A stretch of DNA of 64,000 bases from contig JADHZB010001441.1 in assembly GCA_015657535.1 (NCBI GenBank), positions 1 through 64,000 of the forward strand, read 5' to 3'. Source of the stretch: Nephromyces sp. MM_2019. Lineage: Eukaryota; Apicomplexa; Aconoidasida; Nephromycida. The notes under the pieces were generated by a model, which saw nothing but the letters and a program-made list of their open reading frames with translations, did not search any database and had not been told where the DNA came from. Positions 41,201 through 58,172 of this stretch are shown here, piece by piece (within the stretch, counting starts at the first letter, position 1; each line of letters starts with the position of its first letter). Position numbers and translations under genes: made by a program.

Positions 41201-42362
41201 TATGGAGCCTGGAACTCATGGCTCAACTTATGGAGGTAAACTTTTTACTTCACAAGTTATTTTTAAAAAATAAATGGAGCATAGCCTTTTTTGTATCATT
41301 TATGTGAAGAATGAGCCATTTGATTTTTATATTTCCCTTTCATGTGCTCTCACTTAGTGGCGGAAAGATGATATTTTTTTTGTACAATAGCCACATAATC
41401 AATGGTTTCACTGTTCTGAATGTATTGCGGTATCTCGATGCTCGATACTTTATTTTTTTTAAGATTACTATTTCAGTTTCATATTAGGACATCTATTTCT
41501 ATAAGCTGAACTGTGCTGATATTTTTCATATTTTATGGGACTGGATCTGGTTTATATACTTGTTCTATTTTCCAAAATTTTGTTAAAACGTTGCTTCTAA
41601 AGCGTTTTAACTATTAAGCTGGATAAATCATAACTTTTAACCAAAATTAATTCCTTGGTGATTTGCACAATCTATCCACATATATCTATATTTAGCTTCT
41701 TGTTATATTCTGGCGGTCATTTTTTGATAGCGTATGTTGCTTTTCCTTTTTTTATAGCGTTTTTTTTACTTGTTTTGCTTGTCTTTGTTAGCTTTGCATT
41801 GGCTTGTATTTATGCGCATTCGCCATATCCCTGTTATCAAGATTTTGATCTACCTAACTTAACATACAATTTTTCGTGGCATCCTAGTATGCTTTTATAA
41901 TTACCTCTATGCAACATTTTTCATTTCTCATGAAACTGTTTTTTGGATGGAACCTCGTTAGTCTGGACTCCTGTTTTGACTTTTATGCTTTGATATGTAC
42001 ATGCTTTAGGAAATCCTCTGGCCTGTGCTGTATCTGTTACTGCTCTTCAAGTTTTAAAAGATGAGAAGCTAGCTGAAAAAGCAATCGAATTAGGTGAAAA
42101 GTTCAGATCTCATTTGAAAAGCTTGAAAATTAGCTGGATAAAGGAAGTTAGGGGCAGAGGTGCCCTCAATGCCATAGAGATTGATTCAGAGAAAGCTAGT
42201 GCTTGGGATGTTTGTATTGCTCTTTCCAAGAATGGAATACTTACCAAGCCCTCACACGAGAGAAATGTGAGGTTTGCCCCACCCCTTGTCATGACTCTCG
42301 AAGAGATGGACGATGCTTTGGCCAAAATTAGCCATGTGTTCAATAACTTTGAGGCGGAGTAG
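38223..42362 (+). CDS. OAT: Ornithine aminotransferase (PLP-dependent)
   Basis: Exons: 38223-38525, 38727-38892, 39781-40016, 40649-40805, 41080-41235, 42010-42362. All are GT-AG and in phase: 1371 nt, 456 residues. The enzyme interconverts ornithine plus 2-oxoglutarate and glutamate-5-semialdehyde plus glutamate (class III aminotransferase). Visible motifs are [13 protein letters not shown] near the N-terminus, [36 protein letters not shown] across an exon junction, the PLP-lysine motif ILGKSLSGG (Lys about residue 307), [13 protein letters not shown] across a junction, and a small C-terminal domain with [12 protein letters not shown]. The protein closely follows the Plasmodium/Toxoplasma type. 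The start is uncertain: TTTTTTTTCAG ends at 38340, just before the conserved part, so the first coding exon may lie upstream and the N-terminal 39 residues of this model may be intron. With that change the protein would match the shorter cytosolic form. Confidence 0.93.
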
Positions 42363-45300
42363 GCGCTTTTTCAGATATTATGAAGGCAACATTTTTGTTT
42401 TACTAGTAATAGATGCTGGCGATACTAGGCAAATTACCATTGCCTGAAATGCCCTTCTAACTTGGGTAGTATAGAAGGTATCACTGGATTCACGCAGCAG
42501 ACTAGCAGATTCTGGCAACTCTAGTTCGACATTATATGTTTGTTTCATTTGAATTGCGGGTGGCTCATCTACGTTCTTTAACATGGTAGATCCAACACCA
42601 CTTTTATGAAAACTTTCCGACTGAAATAGGGACGATCGCCTGGTTGTTAATATTAAGCTCAGCAGAGTCACCATATCACGTTTTTAATTCCACATAGGAT
42701 GACTAGAGGGGAAAGCGCGAATTTGCATGCCTTGTGTGCGAATACGTCTATGGATATTTTTGCGTTACTGGTAGTTTACCCTTTAAGTATCGAATTGTAG
42801 CGCGATTGGGGGTGTGTGGAATTTCCACTTACATTTTTGCGTAAACTAGAGTTGGAATAATTTTATCGGAGTTCTTGGATCTGCTCTTTCGTAAATTTTT
42901 GAAACATGATTTGCATGTTCATGTATGATTTGACCTTGGTATGCTTGTTCATTGTAGCTTGACAAGGGGTAATGGGTTACCTTGATTGAGTTTCACTGAG
43001 TATAGTGGAATAGTTGTACTCGAGTATGTGCGCAATGTTTAATGCAGCCTTTACAATGTCCCTTTTTTCGTTTACTAGAGGTTTGCAATTGTTTTATAAA
43101 TTCATTTACATCGCCCGTTGTATCGTGCTTGAATGCAAATGATTTGCCTGAGATCTCTATCGTGAACTACTGAAATAGGGTGGCTAGACAAAGGGCTCCA
43201 CTAGCGTGGTGAGATATAACAGTATTTCAAAGGTTTCGATGCTGCTATTATAATTTTGTTTTGTGAAGTCTTGCTTGCTTTTTAATTGTCTGGAGTCACC
43301 AAATCGTTTTTGACTCTAATGGTGTCGTTGGAACCTTGTTAGTACCCGTTTTTCTCCGGCTACGATGAATTTCGGCTTGATCACCTGGGCTTCAGAGGCA
43401 TCTATAGCAGCTTTTGGGATAGGGGGTACAGATGAGTGCTTGAGCTGTAATACTGCGGCACCCTGTGAACTGCACGTTAAAGATAATATGATACCATCTT
43501 TCAACCATACCATTGTAGTTTTTGATACAAGGCTGGGTGTTATTTTTTTGTTGACGCCCACTTCCATATGCAGTTCACTTATCAGTATGCTGGAATAGCG
43601 ATCGACCTGCTGTTCTTTGAACACATGGGAGTGCTTTTGCTATCTCCGGGAAGAGTCTAGTTTTAGACATGAAGTTGGGCTGAGGTGATTGCGTTGCCTC
43701 ATATGGCGAGACCCTGAAATCGCCAGAAATGTTGAAAATCGCATGTGCTTCGAATGCACTGTGAGCAAACGCCACTGCGCTGGCAAGTAACGCTTGTGAG
43801 AGGCATCCCGGCATCGTAGCAAAGTTCAATCGGTGTCATCACTTTGTGTAGCGACTCAAGTGCTGTCAATCTGGGAACATAAGGATGCTGTGTGCAATCC
43901 ATGTCGTCCAGGCGCTCGCGCTGAGCTCTTTGTGCCGCGCTTACGTGCTAGTTGTGCTTTTGTTCGTGTCTTTTGTACTTCAGTAATGTTTTGGTGACGA
44001 AGGTTGGGTTCCTAGCGTTTTGCACTTGCGAAGCAAACGGCATGCCTGCTGGCCTTAAGCACAGAGAACTGCACGTCTACCGCATATTTAATGTGTTGCC
44101 TGCGGCGACTGCACCAGGTTATGTATTGAATGCAGTTCTTTTTGCTCAGACTACGCGACCAGGCTATTGTTCTCTGCAAATGATTATTGTAGGTTTTTAC
44201 GCGTGATGTCGCGTAAGGCCAATTCAACGCTGGCAATGCTATCTCGAGATATGCATAGAGGGGCGACGTCAGTCGATAATTGAAATGGCAGAATATTTTT
44301 GTCTATGGTCACGAGTGGTTCACAAGCACTCCACGGTGAATCATTTTATTGGGTGACAGCTTCGCTCCTAGTGCGGCGCGCCCTGATAAAGCTTTTATTG
44401 AAATTTTTTGAATCTCTTCAACGCGATTGAAGGCTAAACTGGGTGTGCTCGGCAACGATTTGACCATTTCAAAGATAACATTTGGTGTGTTCAAGTACGG
44501 TTGATTGACTTTTAACTTGTGACGCAAAATAATTTCAAAGAAATGCTGGCTGCGAGTGGCATGCGGGAACGGCATGATGAATCGCTGCATTTGGTAAAGG
44601 CTTCTCCCCTGGTGAAAATGCACCCTGGTGAATTGTTTCATTTGTTTTTTAATCGCTTCAATGCGAAATTAAGTCTCAGCTGGCAATACTTAGCAATAGT
44701 TAGCTTTTCAAAGATAAGATTTGGGGCGTCACAGTAGAGTATATTGCCTTTTAACTTGTCGAGCAAGATAGTATTAAAGCAATGTTGGCTTGAAAAGGCC
44801 ATGACTATAATTGTGTACCGTTAATGTTGCCCCCAGTTGAAAATTTCCACCCAGCACTTGTGATGCTTCGCGTGATACCTTTTAAGCGAAATAGTATTTC
44901 ATCGTCTCATCCCCACGCTCACTTGAGAGAACACTATTAGCTGCGTAGAGACTATCATCTAAAGGCATAGATTGTAGCGTGATGTTTTTGAGCATGTGCT
45001 CATGCGTTATCCTTCATTTTAGGGGTAGCCTCTTCATTCGATGGGTATTTTAACGACCCAAATACTTGGTGCTGATGCTCTTACTTCCGCATTTTGTGGA
45101 TTGTACAGAAAAGTCATATTCGAACTGATAAACCTCAAGCGAGCTTACGGATACAGCACGCTAACTTGTGCATATGGCGGCTTGCATGCGTGCATCCAAT
45201 CAGTATTGTTGCGCAACATTTATCATAAAAACGCGACAATCTGGGCTATTCAGTTAGCCAGTATGAAACATCCGGTCACGAAGGAATACTTCTTGGCTCG

Positions 45301-45369
45301 CGAGCAGGTATTATCGTACAACGTTGAAAGGTAGCTTTCTGTAGTTGGGCGCTTCGATAGCACAATTCT
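42363..45369. other. Block with frame-broken ORFs, no assigned gene
   Basis: Minus-strand ORFs of 60-110 codons follow each other in different frames (42378-42674, 43316-43624, 43575-43829, 44012-44236, 44309-44641). They look protein-like but match nothing I recognise. G+C looks higher than in neighbouring introns, and the T-rich intron texture is missing between the minus-strand pieces. The piece 42378-42674 has a good acceptor (CTATTTCAG) and a GTAATT donor, so it could be a real exon. Either a decayed gene or chance open frames in richer DNA would explain the rest. Confidence 0.35.
44411..44864. repeat. Diverged direct tandem duplication, about 240 bp unit
   Basis: Copy 1 is 44411 to about 44636 and copy 2 is 44651 to about 44864. 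Blocks 44468-44551 and 44707-44790 align without gaps over 84 bp at about 76% identity by eye. On the minus strand copy 1 is open (within 44309-44641) and copy 2 has stops upstream of the block. Differences fall about evenly on the three codon positions, so there is no sign of coding constraint. Confidence 0.7.
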
Positions 45370-51345
<5,976 letters not shown>

Positions 51346-54300
51346 TTTGACTATTTACTCGTTATTTCTTCAACTGAGCTTCCGCCGTTGGGTTTCTTGG
51401 CTGCTAATGTTGTGATCGTGTAAGCAGTATCATTTAGACTTTATACACAATTTAAAAAAAAGTCTGCATCTTAGAATAAACCGTAGTTTTAATTCAATGT
51501 AATACTTTTTTCAGTAGTAGATGAAGAGATGGTTAAAATTTGCCTGCACTGCTATAATTTGCTGCCATATCAGCTGCCTGCTGAGTGAACGACGCTCAGT
51601 GCGTAATGCATATTTTCGGGCTGGAAGGGATGCAAGAGCAACCTAAATTTGTGCATAATAATACCAAGGTTTAGCTTCCTCATCAGGCAACACTTTGATG
51701 AGGCATTATCGGCTTTTATCGCCCTGAAAGACTGCTTCTCATTATGAACTGTGTTTATATGCAGGCAGGGTTTACCTAGATGTTGAATATACTGCGTATT
51801 GAATAAAAGATGATAATATAGATTTGTTTGAATGTGGCGAGTGCCTCGTAGATTTCAGATTTTAAGACTGTGCCTTTAAGAAGTATCTTGATTCCCTGGC
51901 TCAGCAGCATATACGCATTTAACTACGTCACTTTCTGGAGTCGGTCTGCAGGCACACGAGAGGTCATTAACTTGAGTTTTTATTAGGGCCGAATCGAAAG
52001 AGGTAATCTCATGTGGCTAGGGGTATTGAAGTAGTCGTAGCGGCGCAAGTGCGTTAGAAGTACATGGTGCAACCCCTTTATGGGGGTAATATGGGCTTAG
52101 AGAAGTCAAAATTTCTCTCATGATTTAAGACCTACTTCAGACCTTCATTTCATCATTTAAGTATATCAAATTTAGAAGCGCCGATGAGGCGTATTGTATA
52201 TGCATTTATAAATTCCTGCACTCCCAAAAATAGGAATTTGAGTCAGTGAATCTAGGATGCGTTTCAATTCAATTTGGCGCATACATTTGTGAGTATTTTT
52301 GATTGCAATGCAGTAGAATATTTTACGTGGAGGGCTTCTCTATAGCACTGTTAAGGACAGTTTTGAAAATGAAACAACGTACAAATTGAATATTAGAACC
52401 TTTAAGAATGATACTTATTGTAAGCTTATGAAGAAATATGGAAAAAGCCTATCAATATATCAGGAATTGTTTTTGATACAAACTCACTGTGGTGCCCACG
52501 GTTATAGCACTTTCTAGCATCCTACTTATGCAGTAAAAACCACAGCACCTTTTTATGTACAAGAAGTTATGCTCTACGATGTAAGCATGAAAAAGTTCAT
52601 ATTGAATTGAATTAGCGAGCGAACTTCATAATTAATAAATCGAGTACATGCGGTTGCATTTTTGGTAAATCTCTATCACACCCAGTATGAGGATCACTAA
52701 TAGTGTGGATGCTTGTGAGCTAAGCACGTGTATTGGAAGAAAGTCCCAAATGTAGCAGCACTAAGTTCCACGCTGTTGTTTACTGGAGTTGAGGCGTTGC
52801 TCTCATGGCGATTTAAGCATAACAGTGCCGAATGGAGATCCCGGAGGCGTGTATACACATTTATTAGACAAATTTAGTGCAGCAGTTGCTCTACAATCCA
52901 AAGTGAACAGGCCTCTACCAGTATGGTTTCTGTAATACCACGCTTGCGGATTGCAATTGTTTCCTAAGGTTATTTTTTGGCGATTGTTGAGGAGACTATT
53001 AGGTTCTAGCGTGTATACATCTGGATGCTTTTTGTAAGATTGTTATCAGCTATGATTTGTTAATTAAGAAGCAATTATATTGGCGTAGACTTTCTAAATA
53101 TTTGGTATGATATAGAAACGTAATGCAAACACTTGCATCAACATATATCATTTATATTGACCGTGCAGTGAAATTAGTTTACGTTGTATGCGTTTTTAAA
53201 TATTACGTCCTGATTCCGACAAGTAATGAAAATTAGATGCGTATTTCCTTGATTCTACAAGATGAAGAGGATAGCAACTTCCGTTGTGCCAATTTCCATG
53301 CTGATTGACGCTTTCTATGGTAGATGCCGAATTTTTTGCACCTGTTCGACTGTGGCTTGTAACTATCATACTTAGCTACATTTCTCTGCTGCGCCGGTGC
53401 TCGTTAAAATATTCCTACTGATACGCGTAAAGCTTTGCTGCCCGTGTATTTCATACTCATAATCCATCCCAATATGAGGTTCTACGTGACAGCATGCAAC
53501 AGAAACTTTATCAGAACTGATTGAAATCAGTTGCTAACTTCTTATATTATTTGCCAAGCAATAGTTGATATTCCGTAAAAGAAGCTGCTTAGGCTTTTTA
53601 AGAAAATCAAAAATGCATTCGTTCCGTAATCTGGAATTGGACCTAAAAGCTTGTGCTCAAAAAGGCTCTAATGAAAGAATTCGTACCCTAGCAAAGCGCT
53701 ACAATGCATCAACTCTTGAGTGATATATCAAAATTTTGCTCGCTCACATTACGCTTCTGCTATCGGCAAATTATACCATCAGAGCTTAGTAGGAAATAGA
53801 AGCAAGGAAATTCTACAGATTATTAAGGGGTATTCAGCGCAAAAAAAGGTAGTAGATTAGTAGCAAAAATAGTTATAGGCTATACAATGACCTTATGATA
53901 TGGTGCCAAAAAAAACCTCACTTTGGTGATTGCTGCTATCGCTAGCACCGTGTATGCTGCCCTTAACTAAATACACATATGGCTTTCACACTTCTTTTCA
54001 AAGCTTGCTAACCGCTAAAAATTTGAACCCCATATCCAGAATTCTGTACGTAGCTACAACAGATGAAAAAATTCGAGAAGGTGGTTGAATGGTTCTGCGA
54101 ATAGCAAAGTAATCCCTAATCGTAAGCTGCGAGTTGCAAGGGTTCGGAAAGTAATTATGCATGGCGTAATAAGTATATGCACGAATAAACAGCATCTCGT
54201 GATATCGAAAGATGCTGCAAGATATGCGTGTTTATCAAGTTGCTAAATGACATAGGCAAGCTCTATTTTTACATTGCGATTATCTCGACGCATGGGCGAA

Positions 54301-56064
54301 AGTCATCTGAGCCGTCTTCCAGAGTACACGGGTGAAGATAATGCTTTGGCCCTAGGCGAAGCAGAATCTAAATCTACACCACGTTGCACTACCTCAATTA
54401 GCAGTGAATAGGTACCGACTTCAATGTTCGATCTGAGCTAAGTACCACTAAACCCTTCTATGCTAATGGATACGTTGATACTACATACAAGCGACAAACG
54501 GTTGGCCCTAGTAATAAAAGATGTACTAGGTCGCAGTTTCCTTTCCCATCTGATCGACGTTTGAGCGACAGGTAAAGAGCCTGTAGCGCGGAATAAGCAG
54601 GCATAATGAAATAGCCGTGAAGGATAACCAATGGAAGGGCAAGCCAATAATCAGAACATTGGTTATCCTTTCGGCAGCTAATTAGGCCTCAATTTCCTTC
54701 AAAAGCAAGTAGAAGTTTTTAATTGAGGAAGTGATTTGATTATAGTTGTTTTCCCCAGAACAAATATATTGAGCCTTATTCTAGATAATTTAGCACACGA
54801 AAGCCGCTACGCGTGAAACCTAGTTTTAACATTAAGTGCAAATTTTGCTTTGTGCAATGCTATAGTATTAATATACCGGAAAACGAAGAATCCATCGTAA
54901 GTCAGAGCGAAAAAGGGGCTGTGCATTAGCCTAAACCTATGCGGTGAAACTCAGAATTTGAGCAAGGTATGGTTGTGAGGTGTCAATGTATCAGCAAGTA
55001 ACTTCTTGTAGGTATTTGCTTATGCTGCTGGCCACTATTCTGCATAATAAGTCCAATGTTTTTAGATATTAAGCTATCATAAGAATTCGATTTAATCATT
55101 TGTAGGCTGAGCATATTTCAACACTCCCTTATTATACGTATTACACTTCAAATTCGTAGCTCGTTTTCAGGGGTCTACTTTCGCTTTGGAGAAGACATCT
55201 CAACTTGAAATTTACAGGTTTTTTTCAGAAGATAGCAAAAACGGAAAGCATATATTTTTTTTGTGCTACCAGCCGCAGCACATTTTTATAGAACAAGCAG
55301 TCACAGACATAGTTGCTTAGGCTTTGTCGTATTCTTTTTTTCTCGCTGGAGTGCCGATAACAGGCTCATAGAGAGTTATCTCATAACAAACATCAGTAAA
55401 GCGCATGAGCTTCACTTTGAAAAGCAAATATAAAATTATATGTACTTCCTTGTACTCGAAGGTGTGCAACACCAGGACTGGCAAGTTATCAATACTAGAA
55501 AATCTACTAGCCCTTACGGACTAAGTGTTCTAGAAGCGCTTGAACTTTCTTTGCCACGTAGCATACGCGTGCAATTACTGCGGTGTGTATTAAAGTGTGT
55601 TCTCCAAAAGAATTCTGCTTCCTCACTAATAACCCATCATGATTTTGATTTTACTGTGCTCGAATTTACTAATAAATTTATCAAGTAGATATGGTAGGCT
55701 CTCCGCTGTAGCCTGACTTTTTTGTCGGCTGCAATTCGGGCTTTAAACTAAGGTTGAAGACTGACCGTTTGCAAGGTCTTAAGATGAGAGTCTACCAAGA
55801 AACGCGTTGTAACTGCGAGTAGCAGAAAGATCTAGGTCTCCCAGGGCATGGGGTTCCACTTTCGGTCCTATTTCAGTGAATACTTTACACACTAAGGTAT
55901 TCAGTAGCACGTTTTATAGGCTCCCCAGGCATTATTGTGCGTGAATAACATTTTCCATATAGCGGCGGTCCGCTGAAGGCACGTAATGTGTTGCCTACTC
56001 TATAATTTGTCCATTGTATGATTTGGATGCGAGCTATTTAGGGGAAACGATGTAACTTTCTAGA
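51346..56064. other. Divergent spacer between CDPK and RPC7
   Basis: About 4.7 kb with only short ORFs (for example 54438-54647 minus and 55440-55688 plus) that match nothing I know. No strand skew and no RNA gene were recognised. It should contain both promoters, but no core element could be assigned. Confidence 0.5.
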
Positions 56065-58172
56065 ATGAGGTCCTCCAGTGACTTTGGTGGTGGCAGAGGA
56101 CGAAGGGCTTGGAATCGCGATGGAGTAGAAAGGCAAGGTAGTTGCGAAAAAAATTTGTGGTTAATTTAACTGCTTTGAGAAATTAATGCATGTCCACCAA
56201 CCGGCTTGCTTGAATTTGAGCTTTGAGTAAATGGGATTCAGAAACTTGAATGAGTTTTTTGCCGCATGATAATGTAAAATGCGTGTATGATTGTTTGACC
56301 AGTTCGCAAGCATCGTGTCAAATCGAAGCTTTAAGAGTCCTTTCACGCTGCTTTATCCACGCGAATACCGAAAAGCTAGCAGGCAAGCATCTCGTATTCG
56401 TTTGAGCAGTGTCCCTCTGTGTAATATTCTCCAACCTCCAAAATGGTACAACTATCATACTCCAATCTTATTTTACATCAACTGATATCAAGATTTGTCT
56501 TCTTGATTTTATCGATCACGTCTGTTTTGATTGAACTTAATGAGTTATGAAAAGCTTATTCTTCTTGAACATTCCTCTTCTGTGTTGATAACTTGATTAG
56601 GTCCGCTTCTTCATGAGCCACCGAGGTATCCGAATTTAGACGCTGTCGCAAAGTCTGCTGCGCTTGATGAAGCTTCTCGAGAATTAGTCACGTTTAATCG
56701 AATGTTCACTAACTATTGGAAGAATTCTGAATTTTTCCTCAGTGATAAAGAGTCGAGCCTAAGGCTTCCAGGTTCTGACGAAAGTTGTGCAGCTCAAACA
56801 GATGATGAGGCCGTGAAGGTCCAGATAATTGCGTACACTGGGTCTGGTTACTTCCCTGAAGAATTACAGAAAAAGAGCTTTACTGGCGGTAATCTAAGGC
56901 GAGTAAACGTCACAGCGGGAAGGGTCATGTCTCCCTCATCCCGTAATACACATCAGCAGAAGCTAAAGGAGATTGAGCAGAAGGAGAAGACTGAAGGTGG
57001 CAATGAGCGAGAGGGTGGTCAGAAGGAAGAATCTAAAGAGGCTAAGGATGAGGATGATCCAGGTTTGTTGCTTTAACAAATATTTTTTATCGGCGTAGGA
57101 AGCAATGAAATTTTTTTCTTTGCTTTGTACCATATATGCAGTTAGCTGCACAGAGATATCACAAATTTTGGAAAACTGCATTTTTTTTACATTTTTTTAA
57201 AGATAACTTCGTGATAGCCTCGTACGAAGATACATGTGGGTCTACGGTTAAGCGTTACCTATGAAAGACTGAAGAAAAATCCGTGCGATACCATGAATAG
57301 GATGTCTGATATGGTTTTTTTTTTTGGACTAATTTGAGTAAAAATAGTTTTCATATAAATTTGTTTAGAAATAGATAATATTTTTAATTTAAAAATTTTT
57401 GATGGATGAATGAAACAGTAGTGGCACAATCAGTTCGATGGGTACAAAATTCCTTGTATCAATAAATGTGTGTATCCATGTTTTCTGCTCCTTATAATGT
57501 TGGCGTTCATTAAATTTAGCATACACTAATAGCTTTAAAGCCCGGTTTTGCTCATGTAATGTCTGTAATTTTCATTGATGCTGCATTTGGTGAAGTAAGA
57601 ATTTACGGTGCAATTTCGCTGCTTTTAGTCCCGATATAAAATATAGCATTAACCATTTCATTTGATTTAGGACAATATAGCACACGCGCGCTTCTATGCT
57701 ATATGAAGGCACCTTACCGCTGCGGGATAAACTCTTAGTAAATTAAACGGGATTTTATGTATTTAGATCCATAGTTGGATTAGTTTTGAAGAGCCTTATA
57801 TAAATATGATTGCTATAACGTAGCCTCCATAGAGCATAACCCAAGATAAAGCCGCTTTTTCAAATCGCATGAATTTCTGTGGTATATATTTATATATTAC
57901 TTCTCAAGTAAATGATAGAAGCCATCTTTTCATAGGAAATCGATTGCAAAAACTAGATTTATGGCAGATCTCTGGCCGCCCAAAGGGCTTTTTTTTTGAA
58001 AAAATTTGTTATACTTAAGTTTCGGGGCTATTTTTAATGTCTTTCAACAGAACACACACACCTACAAGACGAGCCAGATGACTTTGGAGGGGAAGACTAT
58101 GCCCATGACTACTACGCGGATGAGGAAGCAGATGACGGATTTGATGATGGTGACGATGGAGGTTTCTTCTAG
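56065..58172 (+). CDS. RPC7: DNA-directed RNA polymerase III subunit RPC7 (Rpc31-like)
   Basis: Exons: 56065-56137, 56601-57062, 58051-58172; all GT-AG, 657 nt, 218 residues. RPC7/Rpc31 is part of the Pol III-specific RPC3-RPC6-RPC7 initiation trimer. The evidence is architecture. A Gly/Arg-rich start (DFGGGRGRRAW) is followed by PPRYPNLD, which parallels the PPPLFP motif of the family. A helical segment comes next (FNRMFTNYWKNSEFFL), then a Lys/Glu-rich stretch, and the protein ends in an acidic Asp/Gly/Tyr tail (DDFGGEDYAHDYY to DDGDDGGFF). Length is in the family range. The third exon has two acceptors 18 nt apart (before 58051 and 58069) that keep the frame; I use the first because of its pyrimidine tract. 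The family is poorly conserved, so an unrelated acidic protein is possible. Confidence 0.7.

Noticed and set aside
45041..45334. 97-codon plus ORF near the CDPK 3' end
   Set aside because: No splice borders or family motifs; length is within chance. It was left in the unexplained block rather than called.
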